A stretch of 64,000 bases of DNA, from contig NZ_JALM01000064.1 in assembly GCF_000737195.2 (NCBI RefSeq), positions 1 through 64,000 on the forward strand, given 5' to 3'. Shown here piece after piece: positions 24,794-32,434 of the stretch. Source of the DNA: Sciscionella sediminilitoris. Its GTDB lineage: Bacteria; Actinomycetota; Actinomycetes; Mycobacteriales; Pseudonocardiaceae. Made by a program: the position numbers and the translations under genes. Position 1 is the first letter of the stretch. Every line of letters begins with the position of its first letter. The notes beneath the pieces were generated by a model. The model saw only the letters and a program-made list of their open reading frames with translations. It did not search any database and was not told the origin of the DNA.

Positions 24794-25755
24794 TGTTGCA
24801 CAAGATCGCGGTCCTCATCGGACGGCACACCGCCCCGTTCGAGCTCGGCGTGGTCTGCGAGGTGTTCGGGGTCGACCGCAGCGATGACGGCCTTCCCGTC
24901 TTCGACTTCGCGGTCTGCTCGCAGCACGCCGAGCCGCTGCCGTGGACCGGAGGGCTCAGCCTGAGCACCCGGCATCGGCTCGAGCACGCCGCGGACGCCG
25001 ACCTGATCGCGATCCCCGGCGGTTACCTGCCCAACGAGCAGCCGACCGCCGAGCCGATCCTGGAGACCCTGCGTGCGGCCGTCGACCGGGGCGCCTACGT
25101 GCTTTCGGTGTGCACCGGGGCCTTCGTACTCGCCGAGGCCGGGATTCTCGCCGGACGCGCCGCGACGACCCACTGGCACCACCTCGAGCGGTTCCGCGCC
25201 CGCTACCCCGATATCGAGATCGAACCCGACAAGCTCTACGTGCAGGACGGTCCGGTGATCACCAGCGCGGGCACCGCGGCGGGCATCGACGCCTGCCTGC
25301 ACCTGGTGCGCACCGAACTCGGGGCCAGCGTGGCGAACGGGATCGCCCGCCGCATGGTCGTCCCGCCGCACCGGGACGGCGGCCAGGCGCAGTTCGTGGA
25401 CACCCCGGTGCCGCACGCGCCGACCGAGGACGACACGATCGCCGCGCTGCTCGAATGGGTTCCCGCGCACCTGAACCTGCGGCTGTCCGTCGAAGACCTC
25501 GCCACCCGCGCGCACATGTCCGAGCGCACCTTCGCCCGCCGGTTCACCAAGGCCACCGGCACCACCCCGGCGCGCTGGATCGCCGGACAGCGGGTGCTGC
25601 TCGCGCAGCGGCTGCTCGAGGACGGCGAACTGGACGTGGAACGGATCGCCACGCGCTGCGGGTTCCCGAGCGCGGAGCTGCTGCGCCACCATTTCACCCA
25701 GATCGTGGGCACCACGCCGAGCCGGTACCGCCGTCAGTTCCGCCGCGCCGGTTGA
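24793..25755 (+). CDS. GlxA-family regulator (DJ-1/PfpI domain plus AraC HTH)
   Basis: A 320-residue regulator. The N-terminal DJ-1/PfpI-like domain (1-180) has the nucleophile-elbow segment VLSVCTGAFVLAEAGIL and AGTAAGIDACLHLV. The C-terminal AraC domain (about 220-318) has two HTH units, with SVEDLATRAHMSERTFARRFTKATGTTPARW and the RIATRCGFPSAELLRHHF signature. In this family the DJ-1 domain is thought to sense a small molecule. It is not in an operon with its neighbours. Its end overlaps the convergent TetR gene by 22 nt. Targets are unknown. Confidence 0.92.
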   Translation: MLHKIAVLIGRHTAPFELGVVCEVFGVDRSDDGLPVFDFAVCSQHAEPLPWTGGLSLSTRHRLEHAADADLIAIPGGYLPNEQPTAEPILETLRAAVDRGAYVLSVCTGAFVLAEAGILAGRAATTHWHHLERFRARYPDIEIEPDKLYVQDGPVITSAGTAAGIDACLHLVRTELGASVANGIARRMVVPPHRDGGQAQFVDTPVPHAPTEDDTIAALLEWVPAHLNLRLSVEDLATRAHMSERTFARRFTKATGTTPARWIAGQRVLLAQRLLEDGELDVERIATRCGFPSAELLRHHFTQIVGTTPSRYRRQFRRAG

Positions 25756-26333
25756 GCCATCTCCGTCCGGCCCCGGCGCAGCCCGTCCAGCACGAGGGTG
25801 ATGACATCGTCGGCCTCGGCCCGCCAGCCGGGGCGGTCATGGGCCGCACCGATGCCGTGCAGCGCCATCAGCACGGCACCGGCGTCCACGTCGTCACGGA
25901 CGGTGCCGTCCCGCACGGCGGCGGCCACCAGGTCGGTGACCGCCTGCTCCAGCGCTCGGCTGCCCTCGGCGAGGTCACCCGAGCGATCGGCCATGAGCGT
26001 GGCCAGGGTCCGGGCCAGACCCGTGTGGGCATCGATGTGGTCGACCATGCCGCGCAGGAAGGCCGCCAACGCCTCCGCCGCGGGCAGCGTGGCCTGTAGC
26101 CGGCGGGCGCGGTCGCACAGCCCGGCGACCTCCTCGTGGTAGACCGCCTCGGCCAACGCCTCCCGGGTGGGGAAATGGCGGTACAGCGTGCCGGTACCCA
26201 CCCCGGCCAGCCGAGCGAAGTCATCGAAGCGCAGGTCGAAGAATTCTCCGGCGTCGAAGACTTCCCTGGCCTTGGCGAGCAGGGCCTCGCGCTTGCGCCG
26301 GGCGTCGGCCCGCAGCGGCTTGTCGGCGGTCAT
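25734..26333 (-). CDS. TetR-family regulator
   Basis: A 199-residue TetR repressor. The N-terminal HTH is at about 20-60 (FDDFARLAGVGTGTLYRHFPTREALAEAVY), and the C-terminal helical ligand domain has the ALAAFLRGMVDHIDAHTGLARTL segment. The ATG follows GGGAGG at 6 nt. It is divergent from the ketopantoate reductase-like gene, and two TGGAGAT-type palindromes lie between them. It most likely represses that gene and itself. Frame extension upstream of the ATG crosses the operator region and is not coding. Confidence 0.93.
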   Translation of the reverse strand: MTADKPLRADARRKREALLAKAREVFDAGEFFDLRFDDFARLAGVGTGTLYRHFPTREALAEAVYHEEVAGLCDRARRLQATLPAAEALAAFLRGMVDHIDAHTGLARTLATLMADRSGDLAEGSRALEQAVTDLVAAAVRDGTVRDDVDAGAVLMALHGIGAAHDRPGWRAEADDVITLVLDGLRRGRTEMAQPARRN

Positions 26334-26346
26334 GCGTTGCCTCCCA

Positions 26347-26395
26347 TTGACAAGTGGAGATGACCTCCATATCTTGGAACTGGAGATAATCTCCA
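26347..26395 (+). promoter_or_regulatory. Promoter with two TetR operators
   Basis: -35 TTGACA (26347-26352), a 17-nt spacer and -10 TATCTT (26370-26375) drive the reductase-like gene. Operator 1, TGGAGATGACCTCCA (26355-26369, one mismatch), lies exactly in the spacer. Operator 2, TGGAGATAATCTCCA (26381-26395, perfect 7+1+7), covers the start-site region. Their centres are 26 bp apart. The arrangement is a classical TetR double operator. Confidence 0.85.
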
Positions 26396-26422
26396 AATCG
26401 AGCGTACCCCACGAGGTGCACC

Positions 26423-27388
26423 GTGAAGATCCTGATGTTCGGCCGAGGCGTGATCGCCACTGCCTACGGCTGGGCCCTGGAACGGGCCGGGCATGACGTC
26501 GAGTTCTACGTCCGGCCGGGCCGCGCGGCGGCATACGGAGACGTGGTGAACCTCGACCTGATCGATATGCGCCGCCGGGTGCGGGGAAAGCGCGTCGCCG
26601 AGAAATGGCCGGTGCGCTACCGCGAGGCGCTGGAGCCGGACCACGACTTCGACCTGATCGTGCTCAGCGTGCCGCATCACCGCCTCGCGGACGCGACGGC
26701 CTTCCTGTCCCCGCGGGTCGGCCAGGCCACGGTGCTGGTCTTCGGCAACCTCTGGACCGAACCGCTCGCCGCGATCGGCGCACTCCCGCCCGACCGGATC
26801 GCCTGGGGCTTTCCCCAGGCCGGTGGCGGTTTCGGCGCCGATGGCGTGCTCCGGGCGATGCTGCTGCCCTCGGTCATCTTCGGCACCCTCGGCCAGCCCC
26901 CGACCGAGCGGGAACTCATCGTGCGCCAGGCATTTCGCGAGACCGGGCTCCGGATCAACGAGCGACCCGACTTCCGCGGCTGGCTGTGGGTCCATTTCGT
27001 CTCGGATGCCGGTATGTTCTCCCAGGGCCTGCGGCGGGGTTCGCTGTCCGAACTGGCCGGGGCAAGGGACGACCTGCGCGAGGCGCTGCTGGCCGGCCGC
27101 GAACTGCTGCCGCTGCTCACGGCGCGCGGCATCGACCTGCGACGGCACCGGGGCGCTCTGCTGCCGTTCCGGGCACCCACCTGGCTGACGGCCCCCGCAC
27201 TCGCCTGGCTGACTACTCATGTCCGGCCCGCGCGCGTGAGCCTCACGATGCACGACGACCCCGACGCCGAGGAACCGCGCGAGGTCTGCCGGGACACCCT
27301 GGCCGAAGCACGACGGCTGGGCATCCCGGTACCGCGACTGCAAGCGGCGGAACCGCACTTCGCCCGCGAGGAGACGGGGCGCGCCTGA
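26423..27388 (+). CDS. Ketopantoate reductase (ApbA/PanE) family protein
   Basis: A 321-residue NAD(P)-binding reductase-like protein. The N-terminal Rossmann motif is MKILMFGRGVIATAYGWAL, where the usual GxGxxG reads GRGVIA, with Ala at the last Gly. The DLIVLSVPHHRL segment fits the family. The C-terminal half lacks an obvious ketopantoate-reductase active-site Lys-Asn pattern, so a different substrate is likely. Start is GTG at 26423 after GAGGTG. It is divergently transcribed from, and probably repressed by, the TetR protein. A terminator follows at 27416. Confidence 0.8.
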   Translation: MKILMFGRGVIATAYGWALERAGHDVEFYVRPGRAAAYGDVVNLDLIDMRRRVRGKRVAEKWPVRYREALEPDHDFDLIVLSVPHHRLADATAFLSPRVGQATVLVFGNLWTEPLAAIGALPPDRIAWGFPQAGGGFGADGVLRAMLLPSVIFGTLGQPPTERELIVRQAFRETGLRINERPDFRGWLWVHFVSDAGMFSQGLRRGSLSELAGARDDLREALLAGRELLPLLTARGIDLRRHRGALLPFRAPTWLTAPALAWLTTHVRPARVSLTMHDDPDAEEPREVCRDTLAEARRLGIPVPRLQAAEPHFAREETGRA

Positions 27389-27415
27389 ATCCGCCCGCTG
27401 TCGACCACCCCGGAA

Positions 27416-27458
27416 CCGGAAACTCCCGCGCGGACCGGGTTCGCGCGGGAGTTTCCGG
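27416..27458. terminator. Bidirectional hairpin between the reductase-like gene and gabD
   Basis: A perfect 16-bp stem (27416-27431 with 27443-27458) closes an 11-nt loop. It sits between convergent genes. There is no long T-run. Confidence 0.85.
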
Positions 27459-27477
27459 CAGGAGATTCAGAAAACGA

Positions 27478-28947
27478 TCACGGCTCCGCGATCGCCACGT
27501 ACTTGGTCTCCAGGAATTCCTCGATGCCGACCCGGCCACCCTCGCGGCCGAGACCGGACTGCTTCACCCCGCCGAACGGGGCGGCCGGGTTGGAGACGAG
27601 CCCGGTGTTGAGCCCGACCATGCCGGTGTCCAGGCGCTCGGTGACCCGCAGCGAACGGTTCAGGTCCTGGGTGAACAGGTAGGACACCAGGCCGAACTCG
27701 GTGTCGTTGGCCGCGGCGATCGCCTCGTCCTCGGTGTCGAACACGGAGATCGGCGCGATGGGGCCGAAGATCTCCTCGCTGGCCATCCGGGATTCCGGGG
27801 CCACCTCGGTGAGCACGGTCGGCTGGTAGAAGTGCCCGGCTCCCTCGTTCGCGGCGCCCCCGGTGAGCACCTTGGCGCCGCGCGAGACGGCATCCGAGAC
27901 CAGGGTACCGACCTTCTCGATCGCATCGGTGTCGATGAGCGGACCGATGGCCACCCCGTCCTCCACCCCGGGGCCGACCTTGAGCGCGCCCATCCGCTCG
28001 GCGAGCTTGCGGGCGAACTCCTCGGCGACCCCGCGCTGCACGTAGAACCGGTTGGCCGCGGTGCAGGCCTGGCCGATGTTGCGGGTCTTGGCGACCATCG
28101 CACCCTCGATCGCGGCATCGATGTCGGCGTCGTCGAACACCAGGAACGGGGCGTTGCCGCCCAGCTCCATCGAGGTGCGCAGCACCTTGTCCGCGGACTG
28201 CTGCAGCAGGATCTTGCCGACCGGGGTGGAGCCGGTGAACGAGACCTTGCGGGCCCGCCCGTCGCGCAGGATCGGCTCGCACACCGCGCCCGGGTCGCTG
28301 GTGGTGACCACGTTGAGCACGCCGTCGGGCAGCCCGGCCTCTTCGAGGATCCCGGCGAGCGCGAGCATCGAGAGCGGGGTCTGCTCGGCGGGCTTGATCA
28401 CCATGGTGCAGCCCGCGGCGATGGCGGGCCCCATCTTGCGGGTGCCCATGGCCATCGGGAAGTTCCACGGGGTGATCAGCAGGCAGGGCCCGACCGGCTG
28501 GCGCAGCACGAGGAACCGCCCGGTGCCCGAGGGCGCGGTCGCGTAGCCGCCGTCGATGCGCACGGCCTCCTCGGCGAACCAGCGGAAGAACTCGGCCGCG
28601 TAGAGCACCTCGCCCCGCGCCTCGGCCAGCGGCTTGCCCATTTCCAGGGTCATCAGCAGCGCGAGGTCGTCGGCGCGGTCCACGAGCAGCTGGTATGCCC
28701 TGCGCAGGATCTCGCCGCGCTCCCGCGGTGCGGTCGCCGCCCAGGAGGGCTGCGCCGCGTGCGCCGCCTCCAGCGCGGCGAGCCCGTCCGCGGTACTCGC
28801 GTCCGCGATCGAGCACAGGGTTTTCTCGGTCGCCGGATCGGTGACGTCGAAGGTCTTGCCTTCCGTGGCACTACGCCACTTCCCGCCGATCAACAGCTGC
28901 TTCTCCACGGCGTCCACAACGGCCGTCTGGCGGTCCTGACCTGCCAT
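27478..28947 (-). CDS. gabD: NAD(P)-dependent succinate-semialdehyde dehydrogenase
   Basis: A 489-residue aldehyde dehydrogenase. Family blocks are LLITPWNFPMAMGTRKMGPAIAAGC, the Glu in SMELGGNAPFLVFDDAD and the catalytic Cys in RNIGQACTAANRFYVQ, the last typical of GabD-type enzymes. The reaction is oxidation of succinate semialdehyde (or a close semialdehyde) to the acid. ATG at 28947 is preferred over two preceding GTG codons because AAAGG lies 9 nt before it. The gene is divergent from the class III aminotransferase, and their shared 154-nt intergenic region holds copy 2 of the GntR-type site. The pair would convert an omega-amino acid to a dicarboxylate. Confidence 0.9.
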   Translation of the reverse strand: MAGQDRQTAVVDAVEKQLLIGGKWRSATEGKTFDVTDPATEKTLCSIADASTADGLAALEAAHAAQPSWAATAPRERGEILRRAYQLLVDRADDLALLMTLEMGKPLAEARGEVLYAAEFFRWFAEEAVRIDGGYATAPSGTGRFLVLRQPVGPCLLITPWNFPMAMGTRKMGPAIAAGCTMVIKPAEQTPLSMLALAGILEEAGLPDGVLNVVTTSDPGAVCEPILRDGRARKVSFTGSTPVGKILLQQSADKVLRTSMELGGNAPFLVFDDADIDAAIEGAMVAKTRNIGQACTAANRFYVQRGVAEEFARKLAERMGALKVGPGVEDGVAIGPLIDTDAIEKVGTLVSDAVSRGAKVLTGGAANEGAGHFYQPTVLTEVAPESRMASEEIFGPIAPISVFDTEDEAIAAANDTEFGLVSYLFTQDLNRSLRVTERLDTGMVGLNTGLVSNPAAPFGGVKQSGLGREGGRVGIEEFLETKYVAIAEP

Positions 28948-29050
28948 CACCACTTGCCTTTCCTCAGCCTTCGCTCGAAATCAGCTCGAAACTGCGCTTT
29001 TTCGGGGTACGCCTTGACTCTATCGCCCGCGTACATGGCATGCTATGCAC

Positions 29051-29064
29051 GATTGTCAACAATC
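29051..29064. promoter_or_regulatory. GntR-type operator, copy 2
   Basis: GATTGTCAACAATC, identical in all 14 positions to the site at 22213-22226. It lies 37 nt upstream of the aminotransferase start and just after a plus-strand TATGCA -10-like box (29044-29049), a position suited to repression. It is also within the divergent promoter region of gabD. Confidence 0.75.
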
Positions 29065-29101
29065 GACAACCCGGTACCAGTATCCGATCCAGGGAGCAGA
29101 G

Positions 29102-30358
29102 ATGGCGAGCCTTTCCCCACTACTCAAGCAAGCGACGCCGGTCGTAGTCGACCACGGGGAGGGTGTGTATCTCTACGACACGAACGGGCGGCGCAACCTC
29201 GACTTCACCTCGGGCATCGGGGTCACCGGCACCGGGCACTGCCACCCGAAGGTGGTCGCGGCGGCTCAGGAGCAGGTCGGCAAGCTGATCCACGGGCAGT
29301 ACACCACGGTGATGCACCAGCCGATGCAGAAGCTCACCGAACGGCTCTCCGAGGTGCTGCCCAGCGGGCTCGACTCGATCTTCTACGCCAACTCCGGCAG
29401 CGAGGCCGTGGAGGCCGCGCTGCGGCTGGCCCGCCAGGCGACCGGCCGGCCGAACATCATCACCTTCCAGGGAGGCTTCCACGGCCGCACCGTCGCCGCC
29501 GCCTCGCTGACCACCTCCGGGGCGAAGTTCCGCGCCGGGATCTCCCCGGTGATGTCCGGGGTGCACGTGGCTCCGTTCCCGTACGCCTACCACTACGGCT
29601 GGGACGCCGAGACCACGACGGACTTCGCGCTGCGCGAGCTGGATTACCTGTTCGCCACCCAGACCCCGCCCGGCGACACCGCGGCCTTCCTGGTGGAGCC
29701 GATCCTCGGCGAGGCCGGCTACATCCCGACCAGTGAGCGGTTCCTCGCCGGGCTGCGCGAGCGCGCCGACAAGTACGGCATGCTGCTGATCTTCGACGAG
29801 ATCCAGACCGGTTACGGGCGCACCGGGAAGTTCTGGGGCCACGAGCACTTCGCGGGCAAGCCGGACATCATCACCATCGCCAAGGGACTGGCCAGCGGCT
29901 TCCCGCTGTCCGCGATCGCGGCGAACTCCGAGGTCATGGGCAAGGCCTACCCGGGAACCCAGGGCGGGACCTACGGCGGGAACGCGGTCGCCTGTGCCGC
30001 GGCACTGGCCACCCTCGACGTGATCACCGAGGAAGGCCTGGTGGAGAACGCGGCGGCGCGCGGGAAGCAGCTGCTGGACGGCGTCCGGAAGCTCGCCGAG
30101 CAGTACCCGCAGATCGGCGATGTACGCGGGCACGGGCTGTTGCTCGCCTGCGAGTTCGTGGACGCCGAGAACAAGCCCGACGCGGCGACCGCGGTGGCCG
30201 TGCAGCAGGCGGCCGCGGACAACGGCCTGCTCACGCTGAACTGCTGCCCCTTCGGCAACGGCGTCCGGATGCTCCCGGCGCTCGTGGTGACCGAGGAGCA
30301 GATCGAGGAAGGCCTCGAGCTGTTCGGCCAGACCCTGGCCAAGGTGCTCGGCAGCTGA
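29102..30358 (+). CDS. Class III aminotransferase (4-aminobutyrate type)
   Basis: A 418-residue PLP enzyme that moves an amino group from an omega-amino acid (or similar) to a 2-oxo acid. Signatures are FYANSGSEAVEAALRLAR, ITFQGGFHGRTVAAASLT, the Asp in LLIFDEIQTGYGRTGKFW, and the PLP lysine in IITIAKGLASGFPLSAI. Start is ATG at 29102 with GGGAG 5 nt before it. A longer frame from 29045 would run through the operator. It is divergent from gabD and is followed by the DUF3830 gene 37 nt later. GABA is plausible but not proven, since taurine, beta-alanine and diaminobutyrate enzymes look similar. Confidence 0.88.
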   Translation: MASLSPLLKQATPVVVDHGEGVYLYDTNGRRNLDFTSGIGVTGTGHCHPKVVAAAQEQVGKLIHGQYTTVMHQPMQKLTERLSEVLPSGLDSIFYANSGSEAVEAALRLARQATGRPNIITFQGGFHGRTVAAASLTTSGAKFRAGISPVMSGVHVAPFPYAYHYGWDAETTTDFALRELDYLFATQTPPGDTAAFLVEPILGEAGYIPTSERFLAGLRERADKYGMLLIFDEIQTGYGRTGKFWGHEHFAGKPDIITIAKGLASGFPLSAIAANSEVMGKAYPGTQGGTYGGNAVACAAALATLDVITEEGLVENAAARGKQLLDGVRKLAEQYPQIGDVRGHGLLLACEFVDAENKPDAATAVAVQQAAADNGLLTLNCCPFGNGVRMLPALVVTEEQIEEGLELFGQTLAKVLGS

Positions 30359-30395
30359 GCACCCCGACGACCGCACGCGAGGAGAGAGCGAGTCA

Positions 30396-30893
30396 ATGAG
30401 CAAACGGATCCGCATCAGCCTGGACAAGCGCGGGGTGTCCTGCGTCGCCCGCCTGCTCGAGGACGAGGCGCCGCGCACCTGTGCCGCGGTGTGGGACGCG
30501 CTGCCCCTTTCCGGGCAGGCCTACCACGCCAAGTACGCGCGCAATGAGGTCTACACGCTGGTGCCGCCGTTCGTGCAGCAGCAGCCGGGCAAGGAGAACC
30601 CGACGATCACGCCGATCCCCGGCGATGTGTGCTACTTCGGGTTCGAGCCGTGGGAGATCGGCAACCCCGCCTACGGTTACGAGCCGGGCAGCGAGGCACA
30701 CGCCGCGCAGGGCGCCACCGATCTGGCGATCTTCTACGGCCGCAACAACCTGCTGATCAACGGGGACGCGGGCTGGGTTCCCGGCAACGTGTTCGCCACC
30801 ATCGAGGAAGGCCTCGAGGACATCGCGAACGCCTGCCAGGACCTGTGGCTGCGCGGGGTCGAGGGCGAGACCATGACCTACGCCCGCCTCTAG
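30396..30893 (+). CDS. DUF3830 family protein (cyclophilin-like fold)
   Basis: A 165-residue protein of unknown reaction. The segments AYHAKYARNEVYTLVPPF, PGDVCYFGFEPWEIG and TDLAIFYGRNNLL match the cyclophilin-like DUF3830 group as I know it. The family tends to sit beside amide or N-heterocycle catabolic genes. It follows the aminotransferase by 37 nt and is closed by a strong terminator, so it is the last gene of that transcript. A role in the same pathway, perhaps as a hydrolase or accessory factor, is an inference. Confidence 0.78.
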   Translation: MSKRIRISLDKRGVSCVARLLEDEAPRTCAAVWDALPLSGQAYHAKYARNEVYTLVPPFVQQQPGKENPTITPIPGDVCYFGFEPWEIGNPAYGYEPGSEAHAAQGATDLAIFYGRNNLLINGDAGWVPGNVFATIEEGLEDIANACQDLWLRGVEGETMTYARL

Positions 30894-30914
30894 GTATCCC
30901 TTTCAGGGCAACGG

Positions 30915-30957
30915 GAACGGCCCGGCGCGTGCTGACGCGCCGGGCCGTTCTCTTGTG
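30915..30957 (+). terminator. Terminator after the DUF3830 gene
   Basis: A perfect 16-bp GC-rich stem (30915-30930 with 30935-30950) closes a 4-nt GCTG loop, followed by TCTTGTG. It closes the aminotransferase-DUF3830 transcript and isolates the fluoride riboswitch downstream. Confidence 0.9.
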
Positions 30958-30980
30958 CCGCCCCGGTCTTGCTATTCTCG

Positions 30981-31046
30981 GTCTACGGCGGTGGGGCTCG
31001 CCGAACCAAACCGTGGCGGAATTGCGCGTCACCGACGGTCCCTGTG
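30981..31046 (+). ncRNA. Fluoride riboswitch (crcB motif)
   Basis: The stem GGCG (30987-30990) / CGCC (30999-31002) closes GTGGGGCT, matching the 5' conserved GGCGAUGG-type hairpin of the crcB motif. The 3' conserved block GACGGTCCCTG (31034-31044) corresponds to the GAUGACUCCUG element. The spacing between the two fits. A -10-like TATTCT at 30973-30978 puts the transcription start just before it. The first crcB gene begins 22 nt after it. In this class fluoride binding turns on exporter expression. Confidence 0.8.
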
Positions 31047-31068
31047 TGAACGGGAACCGAGGAGAACC

Positions 31069-31488
31069 ATGCCCACACCACCCTCGCGCGGTCTGCTGTT
31101 GTGTGTCATCGCGCTCGGCGGCGGGATCGGCGCGCTCGCCAGATACGCAGCCGGAGTGCTGTTTCCCGGGACACCCGGCGGATTCCCGCTGACCACGCTG
31201 CTGGTCAACGTCCTCGGCTGCGCCCTGTTCGGCGCGCTCTCGGTGCTGCTCACCCATCGCGTGCGGCATCCGCTGGCCCGGCCGTTCTTCGGCACCGGAC
31301 TGCTCGGCGGGTTCACCACCTTCTCCACCTCGGTGGTCGACGCCGAACAGCTGCTGCGCGCCGGGCAGCCAGGGCTCGCGCTGCTGACCCTGTTCGGCAC
31401 GCTGCTCGCCGCCCTGCTCGCGGTGTGGCTCGGTGTCGCGGTGACCGAGCGGATACTCACCGAGCGGGCGCCCGCGGGGGCGCGATGA
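31069..31488 (+). CDS. crcB: Fluoride exporter CrcB/Fluc, subunit 1
   Basis: A 139-residue protein with four membrane helices. Family motifs are GGGIGALARY at the first helix, TLLVNVLGCALFG (with the Asn of the pore) and GTGLLGGFTTFSTSVVDAE (the conserved GFCGGxTTFSTF-type block that lines the fluoride path and binds the central Na+). ATG at 31069 follows GAGGAG. Its stop overlaps the next crcB start (ATGA), as expected where the dual-topology channel is built from two separate genes. It is controlled by the fluoride riboswitch directly upstream. Confidence 0.94.
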   Translation: MPTPPSRGLLLCVIALGGGIGALARYAAGVLFPGTPGGFPLTTLLVNVLGCALFGALSVLLTHRVRHPLARPFFGTGLLGGFTTFSTSVVDAEQLLRAGQPGLALLTLFGTLLAALLAVWLGVAVTERILTERAPAGAR

Positions 31489-31844
31489 GCTGGGTCCTGG
31501 TCTTCCTCGGCGGAATGCTCGGAGCTCCGCTGCGTTACCTCACCGACCGATTCGTCCAGCGCCGCACCGGAAGCCGGTTCCCGCTCGGCACGATGGCGGT
31601 GAACGTGCTCGGCTCGCTGGTGCTCGGCCTGCTCACCGGCCTGGCCCCGAGCACCGAATGGCAGCTGTTCCTCGGCACCGGCTTCTGCGGCGCGCTGACC
31701 ACCTACTCCACGTTCTCCTACGAGACGCTGCGGCTGGCCAAGGAGAACGCGCGCACCCTCGCCATGGCCAATGCTCTGCTCAGCGTGCTCGTCGGGCTCG
31801 GTGCCGCGGTGCTCGGCTTCGGCCTCGCCGCGCTGTGGACCTAG
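31485..31844 (+). CDS. crcB: Fluoride exporter CrcB/Fluc, subunit 2
   Basis: A 119-residue partner of the first subunit with four helices. Conserved blocks are GGMLGAPLRYLTDR, GTMAVNVLGSLVLG and GTGFCGALTTYSTFSYE. The paired genes probably encode the two oppositely oriented subunits of a heterodimeric fluoride channel. The start overlaps the first crcB stop by 4 nt. Its TAG stop overlaps the stop of the convergent TetR gene in a shared CTAG. Confidence 0.94.
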   Translation: MSWVLVFLGGMLGAPLRYLTDRFVQRRTGSRFPLGTMAVNVLGSLVLGLLTGLAPSTEWQLFLGTGFCGALTTYSTFSYETLRLAKENARTLAMANALLSVLVGLGAAVLGFGLAALWT

Positions 31845-32434
31845 GGACGCAACCCGGCGAGCACGAAGTCGGCGATCTCCGTGCCGAGTTCCCGCGGGGT
31901 CTTGCTGCCGTCCGGCCGGTACCAGAGCGGCAACTGGTTCACCACGCCCATCGCGACCTGGACGACGGTGTCCGCCGGAACCACGGCGCTGAACTCACCC
32001 GACTGCTGGCCCCGCTCGATGACCGTGCGGACGTGCTCGTGGAACGCCCTGCGGTCGGCGCGGAAATTCGCGTTGTGTTCCTGATCCAGCTTGTGTGATT
32101 CGCGGAAGAAGACCAGGGCCTCCTCGGCGTTGTCCGCGGTGCTCTGCACGACCCCGACCACGATTTCGCGCACCGTCTCCGCCGCGGACAGCCCGCGTTC
32201 GGCGATCGCGGTCAGTTCCGCCTGCTGCCTGCCGATGATCGAGCCGTAGATCTCGTAGAGCAGGTCGTCCTTGGAGCTGAAATGGTGGTACAGCGCGCCT
32301 TTGGTCACCCCGGCGTCGGCCACCACTTCCTGCACGGTGGTCGCGTCGAAGCCGCGCTCGGCGAACAGCCGGACCGCGGAACGCAGGATCCGGGTGCGCA
32401 TCGGGGCAGGCGGGGTGCTCGCGAGCTCGCTCAT
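31841..32434 (-). CDS. TetR-family regulator
   Basis: A 197-residue TetR protein. The HTH lies at about 12-58 (ILRSAVRLFAERGFDATTVQEVVADAGVTKGALYHHFSSKDDLLYEI cut across its two halves). The ligand domain carries VFFRESHKLDQEHNANFRADR, resembling regulators of acyl-CoA or steroid-ring metabolism (KstR2/FadR-like). It is the third gene of the SDR-LLM-TetR operon, and its start overlaps the LLM stop (ATGA). The palindrome ACCGACTGGTCGGT at 34240 upstream of the operon is its likely target. Confidence 0.92.
   Translation of the reverse strand: MSELASTPPAPMRTRILRSAVRLFAERGFDATTVQEVVADAGVTKGALYHHFSSKDDLLYEIYGSIIGRQQAELTAIAERGLSAAETVREIVVGVVQSTADNAEEALVFFRESHKLDQEHNANFRADRRAFHEHVRTVIERGQQSGEFSAVVPADTVVQVAMGVVNQLPLWYRPDGSKTPRELGTEIADFVLAGLRP

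Noticed and set aside
26605-29736. A 1043-codon plus-strand open frame across the ketopantoate-reductase-like gene, gabD and the aminotransferase
   Set aside because: It crosses real genes in other frames and antisense to gabD, and gives low-complexity Arg/Ala/Gly sequence.
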